The notes under the pieces are model-generated. The model saw only the letters and a program-made list of their open reading frames with translations, made no database searches and was not told the DNA's origin. A stretch of 64,000 nt of DNA from Terriglobia bacterium. Lineage in GTDB: Bacteria; Acidobacteriota; Terriglobia; Bryobacterales; Bryobacteraceae. This document shows positions 1-7,830 of the stretch, piece after piece. The stretch spans positions 49,210-113,209 of the forward strand of contig JAIQFE010000020.1 in assembly GCA_020073445.1 (NCBI GenBank). The letters run 5' to 3'. Positions within the stretch are counted from its first letter, which is position 1. Each line of letters starts with the position of its first letter. The position numbers and the translations under genes were made by a program.

Positions 1-64
1 TTGCATTCAGTTCAAGCATGCCACGCCGAAAGCACTTGCGTTACTATGACCCAGGGAGGCGATC

Positions 65-862
65 ATGCGGCGATTTGCTCTGCTACTCCTGACGACCGGG
101 CTGGCGATGTTCGGTCAGGCCAACCACGATCTCGGCTACGACGATACGCCCATGCTTCCCGGCCTTCCGTTCCACGTGCACGATCCTCAGCGCCCGCACC
201 CGCCGGTTGTAACTCCCGCTGCGCAGGTCGGCGGCGCGCCCTCCGATGCGATCGTGCTTTTTGACGGCAAGCTTGTTAATGGCGACGCCTTGTCTCAATG
301 GCAGAGTGCCAAGGGAAATTGGAAAGTCGGCGACGGTTATTTTGAAGTAGCGCCGGGCGCCGGCGATCTTGCCACCAAGCAGAAATTTGGCGACGTGCAG
401 CTGCATATCGAATGGGCCGCGCCGGCCGAAATCCGCGGCACCAGCCAGAATCGCGGGAATAGCGGGATTTACTTGCAGGGTCGCTACGAAATTCAGGTGC
501 TCGATTCCTACCAGAATCCGACCTACGCGGACGGCCAGGCCGGAGCGCTCTATGGGCAATGGCCTCCGCTCGCCAACGCGACGCGCAAGCCCGGCGAATG
601 GCAGAGCTATGACATCGTGTTCGAGGCACCGCGGTTTGAAGGCGGGAAGCTGGTGAAGCCCGCCTATGCCACCGTGTTCCTCAACGGAGTGCTTTTGCAC
701 AACCGCAAGGAATTAATGGGGCCGACGGTTCACCGCGCGCTCGCAAAGTATACCCAGCAGCCCGCCGAGGATTCTCTGGTGTTGCAGGACCACCAGCAGC
801 CGGTCCGGTATCGCAATATCTGGATTCGCCGCCTCTCGACGTACGATCAGCCGGAGAAATAG
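65..862 (+). CDS. DUF1080 (3-keto-disaccharide hydrolase-type) secreted protein
   Basis: 265 aa. A Sec signal peptide fits residues 1-19. The body from about residue 66 (FDGK, then GNWKVGDGYFEV) to the C-terminus has the DUF1080 jelly-roll pattern, including GNSGIYLQGRYEIQVLDSY near 131-149. The family holds periplasmic proteins acting on glucosides, some as 3-keto-glycoside hydrolases; the substrate here is unknown. The ATG at 65 is preceded by GGGAGG at 54-59, which fixes the start. The stop codon shares one base with the GTG start of the next gene, so the two are probably co-translated. No promoter is convincing in the first 64 bases. Confidence 0.85.
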   Translation: MRRFALLLLTTGLAMFGQANHDLGYDDTPMLPGLPFHVHDPQRPHPPVVTPAAQVGGAPSDAIVLFDGKLVNGDALSQWQSAKGNWKVGDGYFEVAPGAGDLATKQKFGDVQLHIEWAAPAEIRGTSQNRGNSGIYLQGRYEIQVLDSYQNPTYADGQAGALYGQWPPLANATRKPGEWQSYDIVFEAPRFEGGKLVKPAYATVFLNGVLLHNRKELMGPTVHRALAKYTQQPAEDSLVLQDHQQPVRYRNIWIRRLSTYDQPEK

Positions 863-1611
863 TGATCAGAACCCTCATCATCGCGTTGGCAATCGCCGCT
901 CCGATCGCGTTCGGGCAAGGAGAGGCCATTGAGACGGCGGAGCGTCTGAGCGCCTCGGCTCCCAAAGGCCCTGCGCCGCGAACGGCATCCGGCAAGCCGG
1001 ATCTTTCCGGCGTCTGGAGCCCCGATCGCGCTTTCATCTACAACATAGAAACCTCGCTGAAGAAAGGCGAAAAGCTGCCGATCCAGCCGTGGGCCGAAAA
1101 GCTGGCCGCGCAGCGCATGTCGAAGGACGACCCCGAGGCGAACTGCCTGCCCACCGGCGTACCTCGCATGGCTCCGTATCCCTGGAGGATCGTGCAGACG
1201 CCCACGCATCTCTTCTTCCTATTCGAAGGCAACATCCACAGTTATCGACAAATCTTCATTGACGGACGGCCTCATCTGAAAGATCCCGATCCCACCTGGT
1301 ACGGCGATTCCATCGGCAGCTGGGATGGCGACACTCTGGTCGTCGACTCTATCGGCTTCAACGACAAATTCTGGTTCGATTTCGCGGGCCATCCCCACAC
1401 TGAGCAATTGCACGTCGTCGAACGTTTCCGCCGGCCCGATCTCGGCCATCTGGATATCGAAGCCACCATCACCGATCCGGGAGCCTACACGCGTCCGTTC
1501 ACCATGTACGGGCACTCCGTGCTCCAGCAGAATGCCGAGCTGTTCGAATATATCTGCAATGAAAACAACCAGGACGTTTCGCATATCGTTGGCAAAGACG
1601 ATCGCCGCTAG
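862..1611 (+). CDS. Secreted paired-cysteine family protein (copy 1)
   Basis: 249 aa, GTG start overlapping the preceding stop (TAGTG). Residues 1-18 form a signal peptide. Further on come GKPDLSGVW (about 44-52), PW...R...DDPEANCLPTGVPR (Cys95), the core DGR...PTWYGDSIGSWDGDTLVVD, GHPHTEQLHVVER, DPGAYTRPF, and a C-terminal FEYICNENNQD (Cys232). Four other genes in this window share all these blocks (starts 6652, 8338, 41148 and 44516). Cys95 and Cys232 are 137 residues apart, exactly as in the copy at 43710-44516, and could form a disulfide. I know no function for the family. Its 3' end overlaps the next gene by 53 bases. Confidence 0.8.
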   Translation: MIRTLIIALAIAAPIAFGQGEAIETAERLSASAPKGPAPRTASGKPDLSGVWSPDRAFIYNIETSLKKGEKLPIQPWAEKLAAQRMSKDDPEANCLPTGVPRMAPYPWRIVQTPTHLFFLFEGNIHSYRQIFIDGRPHLKDPDPTWYGDSIGSWDGDTLVVDSIGFNDKFWFDFAGHPHTEQLHVVERFRRPDLGHLDIEATITDPGAYTRPFTMYGHSVLQQNAELFEYICNENNQDVSHIVGKDDRR

Positions 1612-2635
1612 CTGCCTGCTGCTGCTGACCACGGCGCAGGGTCAGACGCCGGTGTTGCCTGTGTCGCGCGAGATCACCATCAACTTCGCCACCCGCACCG
1701 GAACCACCTGGCCGCTTTACATCGCCCAGGAGGGCGGCTATTTCGAAAAGTACGGACTACGGGCCAAGCTGGTGTTCGCCGTGCATCCGGCCGCCGTAGC
1801 GATGATCGTCAGCGGCGAAGCGCAGATGACCAACTATCCGCTGGAACAGGCCATGCAAGCGGCTTCGAAAGACGGATCGCTCGTGATGATCGGCAGTCCC
1901 TACCGAAAGAGCCTGTTCGCGCTGATGGCGCCCAACAGTTTTGCGAGCGTCAAGGATCTCAAGGGCAAGCGGATCGGCGTCAGCCAGCTCGGCGACGCGC
2001 CTTACAACTACGCGGTCGGCTTGCTATCCAAGTTCGGGCTCGGTCCGCGCGATGTGGAATGGATTCCCATCGGGACGGATGTGAACGGCCGCGCCGCGGC
2101 TCTCCTGAGCGGCCGGGTCGACGCCACCATGCTCACCGCGCCGATCTATTTCAAGCTGGAAGAGAAGGGCTACAAGAGCCTGGCGAACACCAGCGACTAC
2201 GATGACATCTACGCGCCCACGGTCTATCTATACAAGAAGAGCCTCGCGTCGGCCGATCCGAAGCTGCCCGAGCTGCTGATTAAGGTTCACGCCGAAGCCA
2301 TCAAGCGCTTCTATGAGGACAAGGCTTTCGCGGTGAAGGCGTACCTCGCATACAACAAGAATGACGATCCCGCCGACATCGCGCGCGTTTACGATCACTA
2401 CGCCCGGACGAACACATTCGAGCGCGTGCCGTATCTTAACGCGGCCGCCGTGCGCTACATGATCGACCATCCGGTCGATGCGCAGTCGGCGGCGCAGTTG
2501 AAGAAATTCGATTTCCGCACCGTTGTCGATAATGCCACCGTCGACCGGCTGGTGCGCGAAGGATTCTTCGAGAAGCTCTACGGCCCCAGCATCAAGGCCG
2601 AAGAGGATCGCCAGAGTAAGACGGCGTTCCGGTAA
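1559..2635 (+). CDS. ABC-type substrate-binding protein, NMT1/SsuA-like
   Basis: 358 aa from the ATG at 1559. That start gives a clean signal peptide (MKTTRTFRISLAKTIAASC, then a hydrophobic run to AQG); the frame is open further upstream only because it overlaps the previous gene. The mature part starts with NFATRTGTTWPLYIAQEGGYFEKYGL, the usual opening of NMT1/THI5/SsuA periplasmic binding proteins, and continues with the VKDLKGKRIGV and GRVDATMLTAP blocks. Such proteins deliver sulfonates, nitrate or pyrimidine precursors to an ABC importer. No permease or ATPase gene lies nearby, so the partner is elsewhere or absent. Ligand unknown. Confidence 0.85.
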   Translation: MKTTRTFRISLAKTIAASCLLLLTTAQGQTPVLPVSREITINFATRTGTTWPLYIAQEGGYFEKYGLRAKLVFAVHPAAVAMIVSGEAQMTNYPLEQAMQAASKDGSLVMIGSPYRKSLFALMAPNSFASVKDLKGKRIGVSQLGDAPYNYAVGLLSKFGLGPRDVEWIPIGTDVNGRAAALLSGRVDATMLTAPIYFKLEEKGYKSLANTSDYDDIYAPTVYLYKKSLASADPKLPELLIKVHAEAIKRFYEDKAFAVKAYLAYNKNDDPADIARVYDHYARTNTFERVPYLNAAAVRYMIDHPVDAQSAAQLKKFDFRTVVDNATVDRLVREGFFEKLYGPSIKAEEDRQSKTAFR

Positions 2636-2638
2636 GCT

Positions 2639-2684
2639 CTCTGGTAGACAATCTCCTAGAACTCTGGTAGTCTGTCTCCTGGAA
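2639..2684 (+). promoter_or_regulatory. Two tandem 23-bp repeats, candidate PadR operator
   Basis: The 48 bases between the binding-protein stop and the padR ATG are almost entirely two head-to-tail 23-bp units, 2639-2661 and 2662-2684. Both begin CTCTGGTAG and both contain TCTCCT followed by an RGAA end. PadR dimers commonly repress their own operon, so this is the likely operator. I see no clear -35/-10 pair. The second unit ends on the first base of the start codon and there is no strong ribosome binding site. Confidence 0.55.
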
Positions 2685-3031
2685 TGGCCGACCAAGACCG
2701 TATTCAGCTTCTGCAAGGCACGCTCGACCTGCTGGTCCTCCAGACGCTGGTTTTCGGCGAACAGCACGGCCACGGCATCGCCACCGCGATCCAACGGACC
2801 TCGGAAGATGTGCTGCTAGTGGACCACGGATCGCTGTATCCCGCGCTGCAACGGCTGGAGCGTGCCGGATTGATCTCGTCGGACTGGGGCACGTCGGATA
2901 ACAATCGCCGGGCGCGCTATTACAAGCTCACACGCACTGGACGCGCACGGCTTACGGCCGAAACCGGCAAGTGGGAGAAAATGGTCCGCGCCGTCTCGCG
3001 AGTATTGAAGCCCGGCAAGCAGGAGGCGTGA
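2684..3031 (+). CDS. PadR-family transcriptional regulator
   Basis: 115 aa, a single winged-helix domain. The pattern [14 protein letters not shown]...HGHGIA...[15 protein letters not shown]...[16 protein letters not shown] is the standard PadR signature, with the wing near residues 70-82. In Acidobacteria this small PadR type almost always precedes an ADOP permease, as here: its TGA overlaps the permease ATG by one base and AGGAGG at 3021-3026 inside this gene serves the permease. It probably represses the pair in response to a ligand that cannot be told from sequence. Confidence 0.93.
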   Translation: MADQDRIQLLQGTLDLLVLQTLVFGEQHGHGIATAIQRTSEDVLLVDHGSLYPALQRLERAGLISSDWGTSDNNRRARYYKLTRTGRARLTAETGKWEKMVRAVSRVLKPGKQEA

Positions 3032-5766
3032 TGAAACTCCCCCGCTGGCTGCGCTGGCGCACCGATCAAGAACTCGACGAAGAGATCCAATCTCACCTGG
3101 AGATTGAGATCCAGGCCAACCTGGAGCGCGGACTCTCACGGGACGAAGCTCGCTACGCGGCTCTGCGCCGACTCGGAAATCGTACTCGCCTCGAAGAACA
3201 AGCGCGCGAAGGCGATCCACTGTTTGGCGTCGAGACATTTGGGCGCGATGTCCTCCACGGGATGCGCAATCTTCGCCGGAATCCCGGTTTCACCATCGCC
3301 GCGACCATCTCGCTGGCTCTGGGAGTGGGCGCAAATACGGTGATCTTCAGCCTTCTGGATTCGACGATGCTGAAGCCGCTCGCTTTTCCCGATCCCGGCC
3401 GGCTGGCCGTCATTTCCACTGTCCCGGCGGAGAATCCCGATCAGCCGCAGACCTCCAGCATCTCGACCTATTTCGCGTTTCGCGACCGAACCACGTCGTT
3501 TCAATCGGTCGGCGCCTACAACGGAGCCGCGTGCGGTGTGGGTACGCTTGGATCCGACCAGGACGGTGTCCCCGCGGAACGGATTCTGGGCCAGACCCTC
3601 TCGCCGTCGTTGTTCCGATCCCTAGGCGTGAAGCCGCTGCTGGGCCGAACGTTCACTGACGAAGAAGATCAAGTCGACAACGTTGCTCCGGTTGTGGTCA
3701 TCAGCCATGGGATGTGGCAGCGACGCTTTGCGAGCGACCCGGCCATTGTCGGGAAGACGTTGGCGCTGAACCGGACGAAGCCCACGGTGATTGGCGTCAT
3801 GCCGCCGGACTTCACTTTCTTCGGCGATCAGGTCGAATTCTTTCTGCCTCTCTGCCTGACCGGCACACAGGTGTTGAGCAGAGTCGGAGGCAACACCATC
3901 GTCGGGCGTCTCAAGCCGGGGGTGTCGATCAAAGAGGCGCAGGCCGAGATCGATACCATCTCCGCACAACTGGCAGCCAGCGACCAGGAGCGGCATAAGG
4001 GTTTGGGCGCGCGCGTCGAGACTCTGCAACAAGCGGCGTACCGCGACTACCGTTCGCCCTTGCTGATCCTGCAAGGAGCGGTGGCGTTCGTGCTGCTGAT
4101 CGGATGCGCCAACGTAGCCGGTCTGCTGCTGGCGCGGGCAGCTTCGCGGAGGACCGAAGTCGCCGTCCGCGCCGCCCTGGGTGCAGGCCGCCAGCGCATC
4201 GTCCGGCAGCTGCTGGCAGAAAGCTTCCCGCTATCCGTTCTCGGCGGCCTGGTTGGACTCTTGCTTTCCTGGGGAGGGCTGAAGCTGTTCCTCGCGGTCG
4301 CGCCGGCCGATTTTCCGCGTCTGCATGAAATCTCGCTTAACCTCCGCATTCTAGGCTTTACCGCACTGGTAGTAATGCTCACCAGCGTGGTCTTCGCGGT
4401 GGTACCGGCAATCCAAACCTCGAAGCTCGATCTGTTGCATTCCCTCAAGGAGGCTGGCCGAAGCGGTACCGATGGTATCGCACGCCAGCGTCTGCGTCGC
4501 GCCTTGGTTACCGGTCAGATCGCTCTGGCCCTGATGCTGCTGATTGGCGCCGGCCTGATGATCAACAGCTTCATCCGGGTCCAAAAACACGACCTCGGCG
4601 CGGATCCCAAGAATCTGCTGACCTTCAATTTTCAGTGGCCGATCAGCGAAGGCGCGAAGCCGGTCGGAAAGTACCATGGCGTTGGATTGTGGGAGGTCAG
4701 CCCGCGTCCCGCGCGGACTTTCGATCGTGTCGCGGAGCGCTTGCGGAGCGTACCCGGCGTTCTTTCCGCGGCCGCGGTCAACATACCTCCGCTGAATTCG
4801 GGAACGCTGCCGCTGATCACTACTTTCCTAATCGAAGGCCGGCCTGCGCCGCTGCCCAACGGCGCCTCTGCCGACGAATCCAAACAGCCGGACCAAACTG
4901 CGAATTACTTTGCGGTAACTCCGGATTTCTTCGGCACCATGAGAATTCCGATCCTGCGCGGGCGGGATTTCAACGATCGCGACAAGGACGACGCGCCTCT
5001 GGTGATGATCGTCAACCAGGCCATGGCGCTCCAATTCTTCCCGGGCGAGAATCCGATCGGCCAGCGCGTGACCCTGGATCTGGCTCCCGGCGAACGCCCG
5101 CGCGAGATCGTCGCCGTGGTCGGCGATACAGCCACAAGCCGCCTCGCGCGCGAGCAAGCGCCCGCTGTCTATGTGCCCCACGTGCAGCAGACGTCGCGGT
5201 TTTCGGGGCCGTGGGTGTACTTCCGCACCGGCATGTACTTCGTGCTGCGCACTTCGGGCGAACCGACGGCCTTGGCGACAGCGGTCAAGCGAGCCGTGGC
5301 GGAAGTCGATCCCAACACGCCTGCTGCGGACCTCCGCCCGCTCGAAGAGAACCTGGACGATCAGGTGCGGAACATGCGTATCTACATGCTGTGTCTGGGA
5401 ATCTTCGGAACCGTGGCGGCGATCCTCGCGGCGACGGGGATCTACGGCGTCATGACTTACTCGGTCGCCGAGCGCACACGCGAAATCGGAGTTCGGATGG
5501 CGCTCGGAGCCGGGTCCGTCGATGTTCTGAAGATGATCTTCAGCCAGGTGGGTCGTTTGATCGGCGCAGGCGTGGCGATCGGCCTTGCGGGCGCGGTGGC
5601 CTTGACTGGTTTGATGAAATCCGCGCTCTATGGCGTCACCGCGACCGATCCGGCGACTTACGCGGGAGTGTCCCTCCTGCTGATCCTGGTCGCGTTGATC
5701 GCCTGCGCGATCCCTACCAGGCGGGCCGTGAAGGTCGATCCCACCATTGCGTTGCGATACGAGTAA
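3031..5766 (+). CDS. ADOP-type duplicated MacB/FtsX permease
   Basis: 911 aa from the ATG at 3031; an in-frame ATG at 2971 lies inside padR and has no ribosome site. Residues 1-80 are the acidobacterial soluble helical head (LPRWLRWRTDQELDEEIQSHLE). Two tandem MacB_PCD plus FtsX units follow: the first starts with MRNLRRNPGFTIAATISLALGVGANT and its FtsX segment is LLLIGCANVAGLLLARAASRRTEVAVRAALGA; the second ends GIYGVMTYSVAERTREIGVRMALGA. It resembles MacB/LolCE-type mechanotransmission permeases but has no ATPase beside it. Proposed roles of the family in export or antimicrobial resistance are unproven. Confidence 0.93.
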   Translation: MKLPRWLRWRTDQELDEEIQSHLEIEIQANLERGLSRDEARYAALRRLGNRTRLEEQAREGDPLFGVETFGRDVLHGMRNLRRNPGFTIAATISLALGVGANTVIFSLLDSTMLKPLAFPDPGRLAVISTVPAENPDQPQTSSISTYFAFRDRTTSFQSVGAYNGAACGVGTLGSDQDGVPAERILGQTLSPSLFRSLGVKPLLGRTFTDEEDQVDNVAPVVVISHGMWQRRFASDPAIVGKTLALNRTKPTVIGVMPPDFTFFGDQVEFFLPLCLTGTQVLSRVGGNTIVGRLKPGVSIKEAQAEIDTISAQLAASDQERHKGLGARVETLQQAAYRDYRSPLLILQGAVAFVLLIGCANVAGLLLARAASRRTEVAVRAALGAGRQRIVRQLLAESFPLSVLGGLVGLLLSWGGLKLFLAVAPADFPRLHEISLNLRILGFTALVVMLTSVVFAVVPAIQTSKLDLLHSLKEAGRSGTDGIARQRLRRALVTGQIALALMLLIGAGLMINSFIRVQKHDLGADPKNLLTFNFQWPISEGAKPVGKYHGVGLWEVSPRPARTFDRVAERLRSVPGVLSAAAVNIPPLNSGTLPLITTFLIEGRPAPLPNGASADESKQPDQTANYFAVTPDFFGTMRIPILRGRDFNDRDKDDAPLVMIVNQAMALQFFPGENPIGQRVTLDLAPGERPREIVAVVGDTATSRLAREQAPAVYVPHVQQTSRFSGPWVYFRTGMYFVLRTSGEPTALATAVKRAVAEVDPNTPAADLRPLEENLDDQVRNMRIYMLCLGIFGTVAAILAATGIYGVMTYSVAERTREIGVRMALGAGSVDVLKMIFSQVGRLIGAGVAIGLAGAVALTGLMKSALYGVTATDPATYAGVSLLLILVALIACAIPTRRAVKVDPTIALRYE

Positions 5767-5783
5767 GGGTCGGGTTACCTCAA

Positions 5784-5803
5784 GCGTCTAAAGAGCGTCT
5801 AAA
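5784..5803. repeat. Direct repeat downstream of the ADOP gene
   Basis: The word GCGTCTAAA occurs at 5784-5792 and again at 5795-5803, an 11-bp period, followed by TTAGAGCG, a near inverted copy. It lies 18 bases after the permease stop. It could be a weak hairpin at the operon end or a protein-binding site; there is no T-run. Confidence 0.35.
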
Positions 5804-5861
5804 CTCCTTAGAGCGGTCTCGATTCGGTCATTAGCCTTGACAATCTGGCCCGAAAATGTTG

Positions 5862-5895
5862 ACCTGTAAGGTGCCCACGGAGAACCCGTAAGGTG
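5862..5895 (+). promoter_or_regulatory. 22-bp-spaced direct repeats before the secreted operon
   Basis: ACCTGTAAGGTG (5862-5873) and ACCCGTAAGGTG (5884-5895) are 22 bp apart, two helical turns. TTGAC also occurs twice at the same 22-bp spacing (5837 and 5859). TTGACA at 5837-5842 is a perfect -35 word but no good -10 lies 16-18 bases downstream. The arrangement fits a dimeric activator or repressor site for the operon starting at 5911. Confidence 0.4.
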
Positions 5896-5910
5896 TATAA
5901 GGAGAAGAAG

Positions 5911-6306
5911 ATGCACCGCGTCGCCGCAGTTTTGGCCTGTTTAGTTACGGGCTTCGCCCTCACCATGCTGGCCCAGGAAGGCCACCCGCTGACCGGAACC
6001 TGGCACGGGGATTACGGCACTTCGCCCACCCAGCGGACCCCGGTTGTCTTCCTGATGCACTGGGACAGCAAGAAGGTGGAGGGTAAGGTCAATCCAGGCG
6101 CCAATTCCATCCCCTTGAAAGCCGCGACTCTCGATCCGAGCAAGTGGGCGGTCCACCTCGAGGCGGATATGAAAGACTCGGCCGGCAAGCCGATGCCCAT
6201 GGTCTTCGACGGGAAGCTGGATAACGTCGGTTCCTACAACCGCACCATCACCGGTACCTGGACTTCCGGTACCCAAAAGGGCGATTTCAAACTTACCCGC
6301 GATTAG
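5911..6306 (+). CDS. Small secreted protein of unknown function
   Basis: 131 aa from the ATG at 5911, which has AAGGAG at 5899-5904; a GTG at 5893 in frame overlaps that site and is unlikely. Residues 1-22 form a signal peptide ending MLAQEG. The mature part (GTWHGDYG, VVFLMHWDSKKVEGKVNPG, GKLDNVGSYNRTITGTW) reads as alternating beta strands, lipocalin- or DUF1579-like in flavour, and has no cysteine. It is the first gene of a run of exported proteins through 9249. No function can be named. Confidence 0.7.
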   Translation: MHRVAAVLACLVTGFALTMLAQEGHPLTGTWHGDYGTSPTQRTPVVFLMHWDSKKVEGKVNPGANSIPLKAATLDPSKWAVHLEADMKDSAGKPMPMVFDGKLDNVGSYNRTITGTWTSGTQKGDFKLTRD

Positions 6307-6325
6307 CCCCATCGAATGGACCGTA

Positions 6326-6652
6326 ATGTGGGCGAGAAAAGCAATGTCAGGCGTGAATCTCTTGCTCGGAGCAGCAGTGTTTGCCGCGAGCCTTTTGGCG
6401 GCCGACAATCCGCCACCTCGCCCGGATCCAGGCAAGAAGCTGGTGTCGGAGATCTGCAGTTTTTGTCACGGCTTAGCGAAACTGAAGGGCCAGTCGTACA
6501 CCCGAGAGCAATGGAGCGATGTGATTAAAGGCATGGTCTCCGAAGGCGCACCAGTGACGGATGAGGAGTTTTCCTTGATCCTGGATTATCTGGCGAAGAA
6601 CTTTGGACCCTCCGAGCAAGGGCCCTCCAAGCAAGGAAAAGAGGAGAAGTGA
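6326..6652 (+). CDS. Monoheme c-type cytochrome
   Basis: 108 aa; the internal ATG at 6344 is an equally possible start. Residues about 8-26 form a signal peptide. One heme motif, CSFCH at 44-48, binds heme covalently in the periplasm; Met70 (WSDVIKGMVSEGAP) is the likely distal ligand, and the ending DEEFSLILDYLAKNFG is the usual last helix of small class I cytochromes that accompany quinoprotein and other dehydrogenases. Its TGA overlaps the ATG of the DUF6152 fusion by one base, so expression is coupled. That suggests, without proving, that the downstream proteins handle electrons or a redox metal. Confidence 0.85.
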   Translation: MWARKAMSGVNLLLGAAVFAASLLAADNPPPRPDPGKKLVSEICSFCHGLAKLKGQSYTREQWSDVIKGMVSEGAPVTDEEFSLILDYLAKNFGPSEQGPSKQGKEEK

Positions 6653-7794
6653 TGAGAAGCAGCCTCGGATATCTGCTGTTGAGCCTCGGCGCCGCAGTTA
6701 CGCCTGTGCTGGCGCACCACTCCATCGCAGCCGAATACGACGACAAGAAGCCCATCACCCTGCGCGGGACCGTCACCAAGTTCGACTGGACCAATCCCCA
6801 CGTCTATGTGTGGATGGACGTTCGCGACTCCGCCGGGAAGATCACCAATTGGGCCGTCGAATACGCGAGCACTCTGGATCTCAAGCGCAGCGGCAACGGT
6901 TGGAGGCGCGACATCGTCCAGGTGGGCGATAGCGTGACGGCCGAAGGAATCCTTTCCCGCGACGGGAGCAAGCAGATCAGCGGCAAGTCCCTGACCCTGG
7001 CGAGCGGAAAGAAGATAGCCACCGCAAACCCCGCGGCTATCAAGCTCGCCGGCGCACGCACCGGAAAAGAGGCTCCCCACTGGCCGAACGGGCATGTTCG
7101 CCTGGGCGTAGTTCCGGGTGGAAAAGGCTTTTGGGCCGATCCGAGTCCCGCCGGGTTGTATGAGACCAGCGCCGGGAACATCCGCATGAACTACGAGGGT
7201 CTGCTCGCTAACATCGCCGACGCCAGCAAAGTGGCTCCGTTCCAACCCTGGGCGAAAGCGCTGTACGAGTATCGTCAGAGAACCAATTTGAAGGATGACC
7301 CCATGGCCTACTGCCTTCCGCCGGGCGGGCCGCGGCAATTCCAGGATCGTTACGGCGTCCAGATCGTCGAGCAGCCGGACCGGAAGCGGATCTTTATCAT
7401 GTCCGCGGGTGGGAATCGCAACTGGCGCATCATTTGGCTCGACGGGCGCAAGAATCCCGAGCCGGACGACGTAACTCCCACATACTACGGGTACTCTTCG
7501 GGCAGATGGGAAGGCGATACGCTGGTTGCCGACACCACCGCGTTCACCGAACGCTTCTGGTTCACCAATGGCGGGCTCCCTCACACCGAAAAACTGGCCT
7601 TGACCGAGCGCATCACCCGGCCCGATTTCGACACGCTAAAATATGAAGTAACGATAAACGATCCGGGGGCTTACACAAGACCGTGGACCGGCAGCTTCAA
7701 CCTGGCGTGGGTTCCTGCCGACGTAGAAGAGTATTTTTGTGATGAAAGCAATCACGAGACCGAATCTTTGTCCGGGAAACACGCGACACCGTAA
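6652..7794 (+). CDS. DUF6152 - paired-cysteine domain fusion, secreted
   Basis: 380 aa from the ATG at 6652 (GAGGAG at 6641-6646). The signal peptide ends VLA just before His22-His23 (AHHSIAAEYD). Residues 22-130 are DUF6152 (KKPITLRGTVTKFDWTNPH, then DVRDSAGKITNW). After a linker, residues about 145-380 are the paired-cysteine domain: PWAKALYEYR...DDPMAYCLPPGGPR (Cys221), GRWEGDTLVADTTAF, PHTEKLALTER, DPGAYTRPW and EEYFCDESNHE (Cys363). The two domains occur as separate adjacent genes elsewhere here (7831/8338 and 44917/44516), so the fusion suggests they act together. Function unknown. Confidence 0.85.
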   Translation: MRSSLGYLLLSLGAAVTPVLAHHSIAAEYDDKKPITLRGTVTKFDWTNPHVYVWMDVRDSAGKITNWAVEYASTLDLKRSGNGWRRDIVQVGDSVTAEGILSRDGSKQISGKSLTLASGKKIATANPAAIKLAGARTGKEAPHWPNGHVRLGVVPGGKGFWADPSPAGLYETSAGNIRMNYEGLLANIADASKVAPFQPWAKALYEYRQRTNLKDDPMAYCLPPGGPRQFQDRYGVQIVEQPDRKRIFIMSAGGNRNWRIIWLDGRKNPEPDDVTPTYYGYSSGRWEGDTLVADTTAFTERFWFTNGGLPHTEKLALTERITRPDFDTLKYEVTINDPGAYTRPWTGSFNLAWVPADVEEYFCDESNHETESLSGKHATP

Positions 7795-7830
7795 AGTTAA
7801 ACCTCGAGCACACCCTAAGGAGCTATGACC

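Noticed and set aside
5837..5870. Sigma-70 promoter with TTGACA at 5837
   Set aside because: The region 16-18 bases downstream reads TTGACC/TGACCT, not a -10; TGTAAG is 22 bases away.
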